Part shown: positions 46,382-56,621 of the stretch, piece after piece
Position numbering within the stretch: the first letter of the stretch is position 1
Layout of the letters: the number at the start of each line of letters is the position of its first letter
Source: Geitlerinema sp. BBD 1991-9
Lineage (GTDB): Bacteria > Cyanobacteriota > Cyanobacteriia > Cyanobacteriales > Geitlerinemataceae
Length of the DNA: 64,000 nucleotides
Assembly: GCA_001657325.1 (NCBI GenBank)
Contig: LWRO01000002.1
Span: 34,268 to 98,267, forward strand
Direction of reading: 5' to 3'
Translations under genes and position numbers: made by a program
Notes under the pieces: model-generated
Database searches by the model: none
The model's input: the letters and a program-made list of their open reading frames with translations, nothing else
Told to the model about the DNA's origin: nothing

Positions 46382-47206
46382 ATGTGTGAAAATTGCGGCT
46401 GTGCGGTGACACCGGGAAACGTGCGAATTCTCGATCTTGAGAAACCCCATTCTCACACCCACGAACATCCTCACGAACATCCTCACCATCACGAACACCA
46501 CAACAATCACCGCCATGAAAACGGAGGCTCGCACACCCACACGCTTGAGATTCACGAAGCGATTCTGTCCAAAAACGATCGACTCGCCGAACGCAATCGC
46601 GGATTTTTTATGGCGAAAAACTTAGTTGTTTTGAATGTCTTGTCCTCGCCAGGCTCTGGAAAAACAGCTCTTCTCGAGCGCACCTTAACGGAATTGGGAT
46701 CGCGACTGTCCACAGCCGTCATTGTTGGCGATCTCGAAACCGATAACGACGCACAGCGACTCCGTAAAAGTGGGGCGCAAGTGGTGCAAATCGTTACAGA
46801 AAATGTTTGCCATCTCGAAGCAGAAATGGTCGCCAACGCCGCGAAGAAATTAGATTTAGATGAAGTCGAAGTTCTCGCGATCGAAAATGTTGGAAATCTT
46901 GTTTGTCCGGCGGCTTACGACCTCGGTGAAACTCGGCGTGTGGCGTTACTGTCAACGACGGAAGGAGAAGACAAGCCACTCAAGTATCCGACGTTATTTA
47001 AATCAGTTGATGTGGTGCTGGTGAATAAAATTGACATTGCGGAAGTGGTGGGATTCGATCGCGATCTTGCCCTCGAAAATATCCGTCGCGTCGCCCCACA
47101 AGCCCAGATTTTAGAGGTTTCCGCCCGAACGGGGGAAGGAATAGATGCGTGGTATCGATACGTGGAAACTCTGGTCAGCCAGCGTCGAGAGTTGGCAGTT
47201 TTATAA
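46382..47206 (+). CDS. hypB: Hydrogenase nickel incorporation GTPase HypB
   Basis: A 274-residue SIMIBI-class GTPase that hydrolyses GTP during nickel insertion. The N-terminal CENCGC motif (residues 2-7) is the high-affinity nickel site of HypB. A His-rich nickel-storage stretch (residues about 22-52, with many [16 protein letters not shown] residues) follows. The G domain has the P-loop [14 protein letters not shown] near residue 88, the [16 protein letters not shown] switch and NKIDIAE for guanine recognition. It overlaps nothing and is tightly coupled to hypA. No irregularity seen. Confidence 0.97.
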   Translation: MCENCGCAVTPGNVRILDLEKPHSHTHEHPHEHPHHHEHHNNHRHENGGSHTHTLEIHEAILSKNDRLAERNRGFFMAKNLVVLNVLSSPGSGKTALLERTLTELGSRLSTAVIVGDLETDNDAQRLRKSGAQVVQIVTENVCHLEAEMVANAAKKLDLDEVEVLAIENVGNLVCPAAYDLGETRRVALLSTTEGEDKPLKYPTLFKSVDVVLVNKIDIAEVVGFDRDLALENIRRVAPQAQILEVSARTGEGIDAWYRYVETLVSQRRELAVL

Positions 47207-47350
47207 CTGTCATTTATAGCGGTGAAACGTGAAGTGTAAAGCATGAGTTGGGACAAATTCTTGTTTCTAAGTCCCGTCGATCGTTCCCAGTTAAAAACTG
47301 AGTGCTAGACATTTCATCTTCCCAAGGGAAAGGGTGAAGGCAAAGTTTTT

Positions 47351-47752
47351 ATGCTGCTTGCAATTTTGCTTTGGTTGGCTTTAGCCGTTGTTGCTGTCAC
47401 CAACGGCTATATCGGCAACACTTGGGTTTTATTTCAATTTGGTGAAACTTGGGTGGAACCGTACAAAGTCGCAGTCATCGTCACTGCAATTTTTCTCGCG
47501 TCGTGGTTTTATATCCGCCAACGTCGTGAAACTCCTTGGGCTAAAGCGGCAATGGTTGCTTCCATAACTTGGGTTTTTCTCACTGTTTTGTTCGAGTTTG
47601 TTTTCGGACACTACATTATGGGAAATTCTTGGGAGAGTTTACTCGAAGCATACCAGATTTGGAACGGTCATTTGTGGATGTTGGTTTTGTTGGCTGAGTC
47701 GATCGCTCCTTTTGTTATAGGATGGCGATTTTCGATGAAGCGCGAACAGTGA
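47351..47752 (+). CDS. Unknown small membrane protein, 133 aa
   Basis: Four transmembrane helices are visible (about 2-18, 38-54, 68-86 and 105-124), with basic residues between helices 2 and 3 (RQRRETPWAK). The family is not one I can name. It follows hypB by 144 bases on the same strand inside the hyp cluster, but nothing links it chemically to hydrogenase assembly. A weak hairpin follows at 47794-47822. The ATG at 47351 has a weak AAGGCAAAG upstream. Confidence 0.7.
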   Translation: MLLAILLWLALAVVAVTNGYIGNTWVLFQFGETWVEPYKVAVIVTAIFLASWFYIRQRRETPWAKAAMVASITWVFLTVLFEFVFGHYIMGNSWESLLEAYQIWNGHLWMLVLLAESIAPFVIGWRFSMKREQ

Positions 47753-47793
47753 CGTACAATTTGAAATTCAATTCAAAAAATATTTTTATACGC

Positions 47794-47822
47794 ATTTTAA
47801 AAGATATTTATACTTTTAAAAT
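47794..47822 (+). terminator. AT-rich hairpin, possible terminator
   Basis: ATTTTAAAAG (47794-47803) and CTTTTAAAAT (47813-47822) are exact inverted repeats. The stem is almost all A-T, so as a terminator it would be weak. Confidence 0.35.
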
Positions 47823-48004
47823 CGATGATTTTTTGAAAATTGTATCGAGTAGTTTGGTCGTTTAATCTTATGCTTTATGCTCAAAATAGTCGATAAAGAC
47901 GGCATCTTCTCATCAAAAATAAAGAAAACCAAAAAATATGCTAAATTAAACATAACCCAATCTATATCTATTTTTTGATATTACAAGGAGAAAAAAGAAA
48001 ATTC

Positions 48005-48340
48005 GTGTTTGAAAAGTTAGTCGGCGTTGCTTTACTGGTCGTGGGAATTTACCTCTTGGGGCAAAATATTGTAGTTACAACTGGCTTTATTACATCGTCG
48101 CAGGGTGACTTGTTAGCAACCGTGTCGATTCTGTCTTTGATGCTGGGGGCGATCGCTCTCCTGTTCTTTCGGCGAGAGACGGGAAACCTCGGTGGAATCC
48201 TCATTGCAGTCGGACTCGTTTCCGTCTTTCTTAGCGGACGTATTATCTTGAAACCGACGAGTTTGTGGTATTTCTTTTTGTCCTTCGCCTCCCTAGCTTC
48301 AGGGCTGAAGTTACTCGGAACACGGGGGCTTCATTTTTAA
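48005..48340 (+). CDS. Unknown small membrane protein, about 111 aa
   Basis: Three or four transmembrane segments are visible: LVGVALLVVGIYLLGQN, TVSILSLMLGAIALLFF, GGILIAVGLVSVFLSG and WYFFLSFASLASGL. The frame opens at a TTG at 47975, but an AAGGAG (47985-47990) lies after it, so the GTG at 48005 is the better start, although the spacing of about 14 is long. The protein is otherwise unrecognised. It lies within the hyp cluster on the same strand. Confidence 0.55.
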   Translation: MFEKLVGVALLVVGIYLLGQNIVVTTGFITSSQGDLLATVSILSLMLGAIALLFFRRETGNLGGILIAVGLVSVFLSGRIILKPTSLWYFFLSFASLASGLKLLGTRGLHF

Positions 48341-48480
48341 AAAACGATCGATCGACAAATCTTCGATCCTGGACGAGATCGAGGAATAAAAGGTTACATT
48401 GAGGAAGATTGGTCTTTTGGGGCGATCGATAGTAAAACTTAGATATACATTAAAATTTGCATTCGTCGGGTGAAAACGCC

Positions 48481-49662
48481 ATGAGTCAATCCAGCTTTTT
48501 CAATCGTTACCGCCGCGAAACTGAAGCATGGGAAGATGTAGAGGAGTCTGAAACTCCAGAATGTTACTTCGACTGTGATGAGGACAACGGTGACGCTGAA
48601 GGGAGTAACTTCGACAGTCTGCTCGTATTCGGCGATAGCTTATCGGAGGTGGGAAACGTTTTCATTAGAACTCAAGGAACCATCCCCCCTTCTCCACCCT
48701 ATTTTGAAGGACGCTTCTCCAACGGTGAAGTATTAGTCGAACGCCTCGGTGAAGTTTTGGAGTTAGATGCTTCGACACCCGGATTAGCCGGAGGGACAAA
48801 TTTCGCTTTTGGTGGGGCTAGAACGGGTTTTGGACTGTCCGATCGGTTAACGCCTAACGTCGGCGAACAGATTAACCTCTATCTCAGTGAGAACAGTCCA
48901 GATGAAACGGATTTAGTTTTCTTGTATGCTGGTGGAAATAACTTTTTGCAAAGTCCTACGCCACTCGATCCCGCTATCGTCGTTGAAGATATTGCGATTC
49001 ATATTGGTACGTTAGCCGCTGCTGGTGCAGAAACTTTCATTGTCCCCAATTCAGGGGATGTGGGGGCGACACCTTTCGTTCGATCGATCGGACGCACTGA
49101 AGAAATCACAGAATCGATCGATAACTTTAACGCCCTGCTCGACATTCGCCTCGACGAGTTAGAAGAGACGCTGAACGTTGAAATCATCGAAGTCGATATC
49201 GCGGAGATCTTCGGAGAAATTTTAGACGATCCGCTGTCGTTCGGGTTTGTAAATTCAACCGATCCAGCGTTGAATCAGGAAACCTTGGAGTTGGTTGAAA
49301 ATCCTAATCGATATGTCTTTTGGGACAACGTTCACCCAACAGAAGCGGTTACAGACATTTTGCTGGAAGAAGTTCTCGACGATCTCGGCGAGTTGGTATC
49401 CGTTGATGGAGAGGGGGAATCTCCTGACAATTGGAACGATGAGGGTGAAGACGAGGGTGAACGCGACTCGCTAACGGGAGAGTCGATCGTTGCAGATGAG
49501 GAAGTCCCCGTGTTTGCAGAGATGGAAGACATCATTGAAATCTTTAACACCACTCCTCCAATTCCCTCGGTTTCAAGTCCCGAAACGATCGAGGTATCGT
49601 TGGTGACAGATTTCATCGCGGAGGTGTCCGAGACTTCGTTTGAAGAGATCTTCAGTCTGTAA
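48481..49662 (+). CDS. SGNH/GDSL-type hydrolase, strongly acidic
   Basis: About 393 residues from the ATG at 48481. The SGNH blocks are present: block I VFGDSLSEVGN near residue 50 with the nucleophile Ser, block II GGTNFAFGGART, block III YAGGNNF, and block V DNVHPTEAVTDIL near 285 with catalytic Asp and His. It resembles the esterase/lipase group containing thermolabile-haemolysin-type enzymes. The N-terminus (about 1-45) and C-terminus (about 305-393) are Glu/Asp-rich and lack a signal peptide. Its 3' end runs up to the hypF region. Substrate and location are unknown. Confidence 0.85.
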   Translation: MSQSSFFNRYRRETEAWEDVEESETPECYFDCDEDNGDAEGSNFDSLLVFGDSLSEVGNVFIRTQGTIPPSPPYFEGRFSNGEVLVERLGEVLELDASTPGLAGGTNFAFGGARTGFGLSDRLTPNVGEQINLYLSENSPDETDLVFLYAGGNNFLQSPTPLDPAIVVEDIAIHIGTLAAAGAETFIVPNSGDVGATPFVRSIGRTEEITESIDNFNALLDIRLDELEETLNVEIIEVDIAEIFGEILDDPLSFGFVNSTDPALNQETLELVENPNRYVFWDNVHPTEAVTDILLEEVLDDLGELVSVDGEGESPDNWNDEGEDEGERDSLTGESIVADEEVPVFAEMEDIIEIFNTTPPIPSVSSPETIEVSLVTDFIAEVSETSFEEIFSL

Positions 49663-49774
49663 AATTGAGTGTTTCGATCGGCTCAAATTTTCATCAGGGG
49701 CGCAAACGATTCAACAATCCAATCGTCGCCCCGATTTCTCTAAAATTCACAATTCTCAAATCGTACATCGTAAA

Positions 49775-52087
49775 TTGCTCAGTCGATTACACGTTCAAAT
49801 TCAAGGTCTCGTTCAAGGTGTTGGTTTTCGTCCGTTCGTGTATCGATTGGCGACGAAACTGCAACTGGTGGGTTGGGTGAACAATACCGCTGAAGGTGTA
49901 TTTATCGAAGTCGAAGGCGATCGAAACCAACTGCTTGAATTTCAAGATCGCCTCGATCGAGACAAACCGCCTCACGCCCAGATCGATCGACTCGAAACAC
50001 AATGGCTCGAGTCCGTGGGTTACACCCAGTTTGAAATTCGCACCTCCGAACGCAATCCCCACCACAAAACTGCTTTAGTTTTACCCGATCTCGCCACTTG
50101 TCCCGATTGTTTGCAAGATCTTTTCGATCGATCGAACCCTCGATATCGCTATCCATTTACCAATTGTACGAACTGTGGCCCTCGCTACAGCATCATCGAA
50201 ACCCTTCCCTACGATCGATCGCTGACCACCATGCGGGATTTTCCCATGTGTTCCCCCTGTCAGCAAGAATACGACAATCCCCTCGATCGACGGTTTCACG
50301 CCCAACCGAACGCCTGTCCTCGCTGCGGGCCCCATCTCGAACTCTGGAACCCTCGCGGCGACGTTCTCGCCACCCACGACGATGCTTTAAAACAAGCTGA
50401 AACCGCCATTCGCCAAGGCCAAATCGTCGCCCTCAAAGGGTTGGGCGGTTTTCAACTGCTGGTAGACGCACGAAACGACGCAGCGGTGAAGCGCCTGCGC
50501 GATCGAAAACACCGCCCCGACAAACCCTTTGCGGTGATGTACCCCAACCTCGAAGCCGTCACCCTCGATTGCAAGGTTCGCGAATTAGAAGCCCAAATTT
50601 TGCAATCGCCACCATCGCCAATCGTTATTTTATCGCGTGTTTCTGCGAACCCGAAAAGCCTCGGAAGAAGCGTCGCACCGGACAATCCCAACTTGGGAGT
50701 CATGCTTCCTTACACGCCACTCCATCATTTATTACTGGCGGATTTGGGATTTCCTCTCGTCGCCACCAGTGGGAATGTATCCGACGAACCGATTTGCATC
50801 GACAATTTAGAAGCCTTAGAACGATTGGGACAGATCGCCGACGTACTCCTCGTTCACAACCGCCCCATCGCCCGCCCCGTAGACGATTCGATCGTGCGAG
50901 TGATGGCGCAAACCCCCGTTATCCTCCGACGCGCCCGAGGTTACGCTCCCCTCCCCATCTCCTCACCGCATTATCTCCCCACCGCATCATCTCCCCACCG
51001 CTCCATCCTCGCTGTCGGCGGACATCTCAAAAACACGATCGCGATCGCCTTCGACGACAAGATTTTTCCGAGTCAACACGTGGGAGATTTAAACGCTCCG
51101 CAGACTCGCCATGCGTTTGAATATACGATCGATCGACTGTGCAGCATTTACGATTTCAAACCGCAGATCGTCGCCTGCGATTTGCATCCAGACTACGCTT
51201 CGACGCAGTTCGCCCAGGCGCAAAACCTCCCGTTAGTTCGGGTTCAACATCACTACGCCCACGTTTTATCTTGCATGGCGGAACATCAGTTAAAACCGCC
51301 CGTGTTGGGCGTGGCGTGGGATGGTACTGGATACGGACTCGACGGAACCATCTGGGGCGGCGAGTTTTTGGTGGTGACGGAAACCGGGTTCGAGCGCGTG
51401 GCGCATTTTCGATCGTTTCCCCTTCCGGGGGGCGATCGAGCCGTTAAAGAACCCCGCCGCGCCGCCTTGGGACTGTTGTACGAACTGTTCGGGGAAGGGG
51501 CGTTTTCCTTAACCGAACTTCCGACGTTGCAAGCCTTTTCAAAACCAGAGTTGCAACTGCTGGCCTCGATGTTACGCCGTGGGGTGAACGCCCCGCAAAC
51601 CTCTAGTGTCGGGCGATTGTTCGATGGGATCGCGTCGTTGTTGGGAATCCGTCAAACTCTATCTTTTGAGGGACAAGGCGCGATGGCGCTGGAGTTCGCT
51701 GCTTCCTGCGCCGACACGACCGCTACTTATCCGTTTTCGATCGAACCTTCGATCTCAACGCAGAGCGGATGTTCGATCGTCGATTGGGAACCTCTGTTAC
51801 TCGCTCTCGCCAATGATTGGCGCAACAAACGCCCGATTTCCGAGATTTCCGCGAAGTTTCACCACACCCTTGTCGAGATCGTTCTCGCAATTGCCAATTC
51901 TTTTAGCAATATGCCCGTTGTTTTAACAGGTGGATGCTTTCAGAATTGCCTTTTACTCGAGCAGTCGATCGAGCGCTTGCAACCCTCAAAATTTCAGTCC
52001 GTCTGGCCTCAAAAAATCCCCCCCAACGACGGTGGAATTGCCATCGGGCAAGTGATGGCAGCATTGTTAAAAAAGTCCTTAAATTAA
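49775..52087 (+). CDS. hypF: Carbamoyltransferase HypF
   Basis: About 770 residues. HypF makes the thiocarboxamide on HypE that becomes the cyanide ligands of the hydrogenase iron. Domains in order: acylphosphatase (about 1-90, VQGVGFRPFVYRLA), two zinc fingers (about 108-185; CPDC...CTNCGP and CSPCQQEY...CPRCGP), YrdC-like adenylation domain (about 200-390; KGLGGFQLL, LRDRKHRPDKPFAVM), and Kae1-like domain (about 410-770; HHYAHVLSCM, VLTGGCFQN). A TTG at 49640 would extend the frame by 45 residues and overlap the SGNH gene; family members start close to the acylphosphatase core, so the TTG at 49775 is preferred. Confidence 0.93.
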   Translation: MLSRLHVQIQGLVQGVGFRPFVYRLATKLQLVGWVNNTAEGVFIEVEGDRNQLLEFQDRLDRDKPPHAQIDRLETQWLESVGYTQFEIRTSERNPHHKTALVLPDLATCPDCLQDLFDRSNPRYRYPFTNCTNCGPRYSIIETLPYDRSLTTMRDFPMCSPCQQEYDNPLDRRFHAQPNACPRCGPHLELWNPRGDVLATHDDALKQAETAIRQGQIVALKGLGGFQLLVDARNDAAVKRLRDRKHRPDKPFAVMYPNLEAVTLDCKVRELEAQILQSPPSPIVILSRVSANPKSLGRSVAPDNPNLGVMLPYTPLHHLLLADLGFPLVATSGNVSDEPICIDNLEALERLGQIADVLLVHNRPIARPVDDSIVRVMAQTPVILRRARGYAPLPISSPHYLPTASSPHRSILAVGGHLKNTIAIAFDDKIFPSQHVGDLNAPQTRHAFEYTIDRLCSIYDFKPQIVACDLHPDYASTQFAQAQNLPLVRVQHHYAHVLSCMAEHQLKPPVLGVAWDGTGYGLDGTIWGGEFLVVTETGFERVAHFRSFPLPGGDRAVKEPRRAALGLLYELFGEGAFSLTELPTLQAFSKPELQLLASMLRRGVNAPQTSSVGRLFDGIASLLGIRQTLSFEGQGAMALEFAASCADTTATYPFSIEPSISTQSGCSIVDWEPLLLALANDWRNKRPISEISAKFHHTLVEIVLAIANSFSNMPVVLTGGCFQNCLLLEQSIERLQPSKFQSVWPQKIPPNDGGIAIGQVMAALLKKSLN

Positions 52088-52172
52088 GCAATCGATCGCA
52101 AAAGTCAGCCTATAATTTTATTGGTCTCTTAATTTGTTGATTTTTGTAATTCTTTACGATCGAGTTGTAACG

Positions 52173-52406
52173 ATGTGTCTTGCTATCCCCGGAAAAATTA
52201 TTTCGATCGACGGTGAAGATCCGCTGACCAAAACAGGTAGAGTCAGTTTTGGGGGAGTCGTCAAAACCGTCAGTCTTGCTTACGTTCCCGACGTGCAGGC
52301 GGGAGATTACGTCGTCGTTCACGTCGGCTTTGCGCTCAGTAAAATTGACGAAGATGCAGCTCGCGAAACGTTGGCGGATTTACAACAGATGGCAAACTTG
52401 AGTTAA
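52173..52406 (+). CDS. hypC: Hydrogenase maturation chaperone HypC/HupF
   Basis: A 77-residue chaperone that with HypD holds the Fe(CN)2CO precursor and later docks the large subunit. The N-terminus MCLAIPGKI must have Cys2 exposed after Met removal, so the ATG at 52173 is chosen over the upstream start at 52134. The HVGFALSKIDEDAA segment near residue 50 supplies the conserved His. It follows hypF by 85 bases. No hypE is in the window. Confidence 0.95.
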   Translation: MCLAIPGKIISIDGEDPLTKTGRVSFGGVVKTVSLAYVPDVQAGDYVVVHVGFALSKIDEDAARETLADLQQMANLS

Positions 52407-52802
52407 AAAACGTAAATCCTATTTCCTTTCATTCAAAAGTTATTCCATAATCAGAAGAGAATGCATCAACAACTGCAACTCTTGTAACTCTCGAGCGATA
52501 TAACTTCAAACAACATTGAGAGACTGAACCATAAAGATCGCTCGTTATTAACTCGATCGACTCCCAAAAATATCGATCGAAAAAGGTTGCGTTGAAATCA
52601 TCAAAGTTCCATCGGTCGAACTGACCCATCAAACTTTTCCCGTACTCGAAACATTTCGATGTCCGACGGATCGCCCGTTCGCGGAAGCGGTGCGTAGCAC
52701 TATTCCCACGGTGTCGAACCTGAGTTTGTGTCAAGAGGAGTTCTTTCACAATTTCCCTCCCGATCGCAAACCGCCCAGCAGCTCGCAAAGGATTTACAGA
52801 GG
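52407..52802. other. 396-bp gap between hypC and nifJ
   Basis: No gene can be supported. A 119-residue minus-strand frame at 52429-52788 spans it but does not look like a coherent protein. A GCGGAAGCGGTGCGTAGCAC-type cyanobacterial repeat occurs near 52681-52700. The nifJ promoter should lie here. Confidence 0.5.
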
Positions 52803-55800
52803 ATGAACGCCAAAACCTACGCCACCGTCGATGGAAACGAAGCTGTCGCCCGCGTGGCTTACAAACTCAACGAAGTCATCGCCATTTATCCCATTACTCC
52901 CGCTTCTCCAATGGGTGAATGGGCAGATGCGTGGATGTCTGAAGAACGGCCGAACCTGTGGGGAACCGTTCCCTCCGTCGTCGAAATGCAAAGCGAAGGC
53001 GGCGCAGCCGGTGCCGTACACGGGGCGTTGCAAACGGGATCGCTAACCACCACCTTCACAGCATCCCAGGGCTTGCTACTGATGGTTCCCAACCTCTACA
53101 AAATTGCCGGGGAACTCACGAGCGCTGTCATTCACGTGGCAGCGCGTTCTTTAGCCGCCCAAGCCCTCTCCATTTTTGGCGACCACAGCGACGTCATGGC
53201 TGCCCGCGGCACCGGATTCGCCCTGCTGTGTTCCGCGTCCGTCCAAGAAGCCCACGATTTCGCCCTCGTCGCCCAAGCCGCCACGATGGAATCGCGGGTT
53301 CCCTTCATCCACTTCTTCGACGGATTCCGCACCTCCCACGAAATTCAAAAAATCGAAGAACTCGACGAGTCCGTGTTGCGGGCGTTAATTGACGACGAAT
53401 GGGTTTACGCCCATCGCAGTCGCGGCATGACCCCCGATCGACCCGTTTTGCGAGGCACTGCCCAAAATCCCGACGTTTTCTTCCAAGCCCGCGAAAGCGT
53501 CAATCCCTTCTACAATGCTTGTCCGGCCATGGTGGAAGCGGCCATGGACAAGCTGGCCGAACTCACCGGCCGCCGTTACCACATCTACGAATACCACGGC
53601 GCACCAGATGCAGAGCGCGTCGTCGTGTTGATGGGTTCCGGTTGCGAAACCGCCCACGAAACCGTCGCCTACCTCAACAGCCAAGGTGAAAAAGTCGGCG
53701 TGTTGAAAGTGCGGTTGTATCGTCCCTGGGATGTCGAAAAACTCCTCGCCGCCTTCCCGAAAACCGTCAAAAAAATCGCAGTTCTCGATCGAACCAAAGA
53801 ACCCGGTGCCGGTGGCGAACCCCTATATCTCGATATCGTCTCCGCCTTTAGCGAAGCTTGGGACGGCGCAATGCCGAAGATCGTCGGCGGCCGTTACGGC
53901 TTGTCTTCTAAAGAATTCAGTCCCGCCATGGTCAAAGGCGTGTTCGACAACCTGGCACAAGACAAGCCCAAAAACCACTTCACCGTCGGTATCAACGACG
54001 ATCTCACCCACACCTCGATCGAATACGATCCCAACTTCAGCACCGAACCCGACAGCGTCGTGCGATCGGTCTTCTACGGCTTGGGGTCGGATGGAACCGT
54101 TGGCGCGAACAAGAACTCGATTAAAATTATCGGCGGCGGAACCGACAACTACGCTCAAGGCTACTTCGTTTACGACTCCAAAAAATCCGGGGCGGTGACC
54201 GTGTCGCACTTGCGTTTCGGGCCCGATCGCATTCGATCGACTTACCTGATCGATCGAGCCAACTTCGTCGGTTGCCACCAGTGGACGTTCCTCGAAAAAC
54301 TCAACGTCCTCAAAGTGGCCAAACCCGAAGCCACCTTCCTCCTCAACAGCCCCTACAGTGCCGAGGAAGTTTGGGATCGCCTTCCTCTTGAAATCCAAGA
54401 AGAAATCGTTCGCAAGAACCTCAAGTTCTACATCATCAACGCCTATCAAGTGGCGCGAGAAAACGGTATGGGCGGACGGATTAACACCGTCATGCAAACC
54501 TGCTTCTTCGCCCTGTCCGGTGTTCTCCCCCGCGACGAAGCTATCACCCAAATCAAACACGCGATCGAAAAAACCTACGGTAAAAAAGGACGGGAAATCG
54601 TCCAAATGAACCTCAACGCCGTAGACGCAACCCTCGACCACCTCTATGAAGTTAACGTCGGCCAGGCGAATTCCACCGTTCGGATGCAATCGCCCGTTCC
54701 CGACGCTGCCCCCGACTTCGTGCGCCTCATCGAAGGTAAAATGATGGCTCGCGAAGGCGACGATCTGCCCGTGAGTGCCCTGCCCTGCGACGGAACCTAT
54801 CCCACAGCCACCTCTCAATGGGAAAAACGCAACGTCGCCCAAGAAATCCCCGTTTGGGACCCCGACGTTTGCGTGCAGTGCGGCAAGTGCGTCATGGTTT
54901 GCCCCCACGCCGTCATTCGCGGGAAAGCCTACGACGAAAGCCAGTTAGCCAACGCGCCGAGTACCTTTAAGTTTACCGACCTGAAAGACAAAGACCCCCA
55001 CTTCGGCGGCCAGAAATTCACCATTCAAGTCGCCCCCGAAGACTGCACCGGATGCGGCGTGTGCGTGGACGTTTGCCCCGCGAAAAACAAATCCATGCCG
55101 TCGAAGAAGGCGATTAACATGGAATCTCAGCTTCCATTGCGGGAACCCGAACGGGAAAACTGGGACTTCTTCATGCAACTGCCCAATCCCGATCGCCGTC
55201 ACTTGCACCTCGATCGAATTCGCCAGCAACAATGGCAAGAACCCCTGTTTGAATTCTCCGGTGCTTGTGCGGGATGCGGCGAAACCCCCTATCTCAAACT
55301 CATCTCGCAACTGTTCGGCGATCGAACCATCATCGCCAACGCCACCGGATGCTCCTCCATCTACGGTGGCAACCTTCCCACCACCCCTTGGGCGCAAAAC
55401 GCAGACGGTCGCGGCCCGACTTGGTCGAACAGCCTGTTTGAAGACAACGCCGAGTTTGGCTTGGGCTTCCGGATGTCCCTCGACAAACATATGTCCTTCG
55501 CCTCCGAACTGGTGCAAAAGCTGGCCGGACAAATCGGCGATAATCTCGTGCGCGAGATCCTCGAAAACCCCCAAAAATCCGAAGCTGACATTTGGGAACA
55601 ACGGGAACGAGTTCAACAACTCAAACAAGCCCTCGCCAACCTCGACAGTCCCGACGCCAAACAACTGCACTCTCTCGCTGACTACCTCGTTAAGAAAGAC
55701 GTGTGGATTGTCGGTGGTGACGGTTGGGCTTACGACATCGGCTTCGGCGGACTCGACCACGTCATCGCCAGCGGCCGCAACGTCAACATCCTGGTGATGG

Positions 55801-56444
55801 ACACCGAAGTGTACTCCAACACAGGCGGACAATCTTCTAAAGCTACGCCGCGCGGTGCAGTCGCCAAATTCGCCGCTGGGGGCAAACCCGCACCCAAGAA
55901 AGACCTCGGTTTGATTGCCATGACCTACGGCAACGTCTACGTCGCGTCCGTTGCGATGGGGGCGCGAGACGAACATACTCTGAAAGCGTTCCTCGAAGCC
56001 GAAGCCTACGACGGGCCGTCCATCATCATTGCCTACAGTCACTGCATCGCCCACGGCATCAACATGACCACCGCCATGAGTCATCAAAAAGCCTTGGTCG
56101 AAAGCGGACGTTGGTTACTGTACCGCTACAACCCTGAATTGAAAGTTGAAGGGAAGAATCCGTTGCATTTGGATTCTCGATCGCCGAAGAAAGGGGTGCG
56201 CGATTCCATGTACGCCGAAAACCGCTTCAAAATGCTCACCAAAACCAAACCCCAAGATGCGAAGCGGTTGTTGCAAGAAGCCCAAGCAGACGTGGACGCA
56301 CGCTGGCGGATGTACCAGTACCTCGCTGCTCGTCCGGTGGAAGAACCACACCCGAAAACCCAAAACGGTAACGGTCACAACGGCCAAAGCAAACCGGACA
56401 GTACCTCCCCCGGCGAAGCGCAACCCCCGTCAGTGAAAGCCTAA
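52803..56444 (+). CDS. nifJ: Pyruvate:ferredoxin (flavodoxin) oxidoreductase
   Basis: A 1,213-residue single-chain PFOR that converts pyruvate and CoA to acetyl-CoA, CO2 and reduced ferredoxin. The start ATG at 52803 gives MNAKTYATVDGNEAVARVAY; a longer frame at 52728 lacks a conserved N-terminus. Domains I-III (about 1-660) include IYPITPASPMGEW, and the two [4Fe-4S] motifs are CVQCGKCVMVCP near 688 and CTGCGVCVDVCP near 747. A proximal cluster Cys pair occurs at CAGCGE near 823, and the TPP domain has GCSSIYGGNLP and GDGWAYDIGFGG near 973. The C-terminal ~45 residues are polar and low-complexity. In cyanobacteria it serves fermentation or light-dependent hydrogen metabolism. Confidence 0.96.
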   Translation: MNAKTYATVDGNEAVARVAYKLNEVIAIYPITPASPMGEWADAWMSEERPNLWGTVPSVVEMQSEGGAAGAVHGALQTGSLTTTFTASQGLLLMVPNLYKIAGELTSAVIHVAARSLAAQALSIFGDHSDVMAARGTGFALLCSASVQEAHDFALVAQAATMESRVPFIHFFDGFRTSHEIQKIEELDESVLRALIDDEWVYAHRSRGMTPDRPVLRGTAQNPDVFFQARESVNPFYNACPAMVEAAMDKLAELTGRRYHIYEYHGAPDAERVVVLMGSGCETAHETVAYLNSQGEKVGVLKVRLYRPWDVEKLLAAFPKTVKKIAVLDRTKEPGAGGEPLYLDIVSAFSEAWDGAMPKIVGGRYGLSSKEFSPAMVKGVFDNLAQDKPKNHFTVGINDDLTHTSIEYDPNFSTEPDSVVRSVFYGLGSDGTVGANKNSIKIIGGGTDNYAQGYFVYDSKKSGAVTVSHLRFGPDRIRSTYLIDRANFVGCHQWTFLEKLNVLKVAKPEATFLLNSPYSAEEVWDRLPLEIQEEIVRKNLKFYIINAYQVARENGMGGRINTVMQTCFFALSGVLPRDEAITQIKHAIEKTYGKKGREIVQMNLNAVDATLDHLYEVNVGQANSTVRMQSPVPDAAPDFVRLIEGKMMAREGDDLPVSALPCDGTYPTATSQWEKRNVAQEIPVWDPDVCVQCGKCVMVCPHAVIRGKAYDESQLANAPSTFKFTDLKDKDPHFGGQKFTIQVAPEDCTGCGVCVDVCPAKNKSMPSKKAINMESQLPLREPERENWDFFMQLPNPDRRHLHLDRIRQQQWQEPLFEFSGACAGCGETPYLKLISQLFGDRTIIANATGCSSIYGGNLPTTPWAQNADGRGPTWSNSLFEDNAEFGLGFRMSLDKHMSFASELVQKLAGQIGDNLVREILENPQKSEADIWEQRERVQQLKQALANLDSPDAKQLHSLADYLVKKDVWIVGGDGWAYDIGFGGLDHVIASGRNVNILVMDTEVYSNTGGQSSKATPRGAVAKFAAGGKPAPKKDLGLIAMTYGNVYVASVAMGARDEHTLKAFLEAEAYDGPSIIIAYSHCIAHGINMTTAMSHQKALVESGRWLLYRYNPELKVEGKNPLHLDSRSPKKGVRDSMYAENRFKMLTKTKPQDAKRLLQEAQADVDARWRMYQYLAARPVEEPHPKTQNGNGHNGQSKPDSTSPGEAQPPSVKA

Positions 56445-56621
56445 ATTCCCGGTCTAGGTAACGGTTTCATCCCCGAAAACCTTCCCATGGGGAGATGATG
56501 AGATGGGGAAATGAGGAGAAAGCGCCAACTCTCAACTTCCCCACTCTTCACGCTTCACTGTAAACACCTCACCTCCTCAAATCCCCTCCATTCCGGCGAT
56601 CGAGCAAAAGAGAGAACGAAC

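Noticed and set aside
52429..52788. 119-residue minus-strand frame between hypC and nifJ
   Set aside because: No recognisable pattern, arginine-rich, overlaps the nifJ promoter region; it could be a remnant but is not supportable.
53823..54908. 361-residue minus-strand frame inside nifJ
   Set aside because: It is antisense to a fully conserved PFOR region, has no ribosome-binding site, and reads as low-complexity shadow sequence.
54945..56087. 380-residue minus-strand frame inside nifJ
   Set aside because: Same reason: antisense to the ferredoxin and TPP domains; His/Gly/Val-rich composition reflects third-position bias of the real gene.
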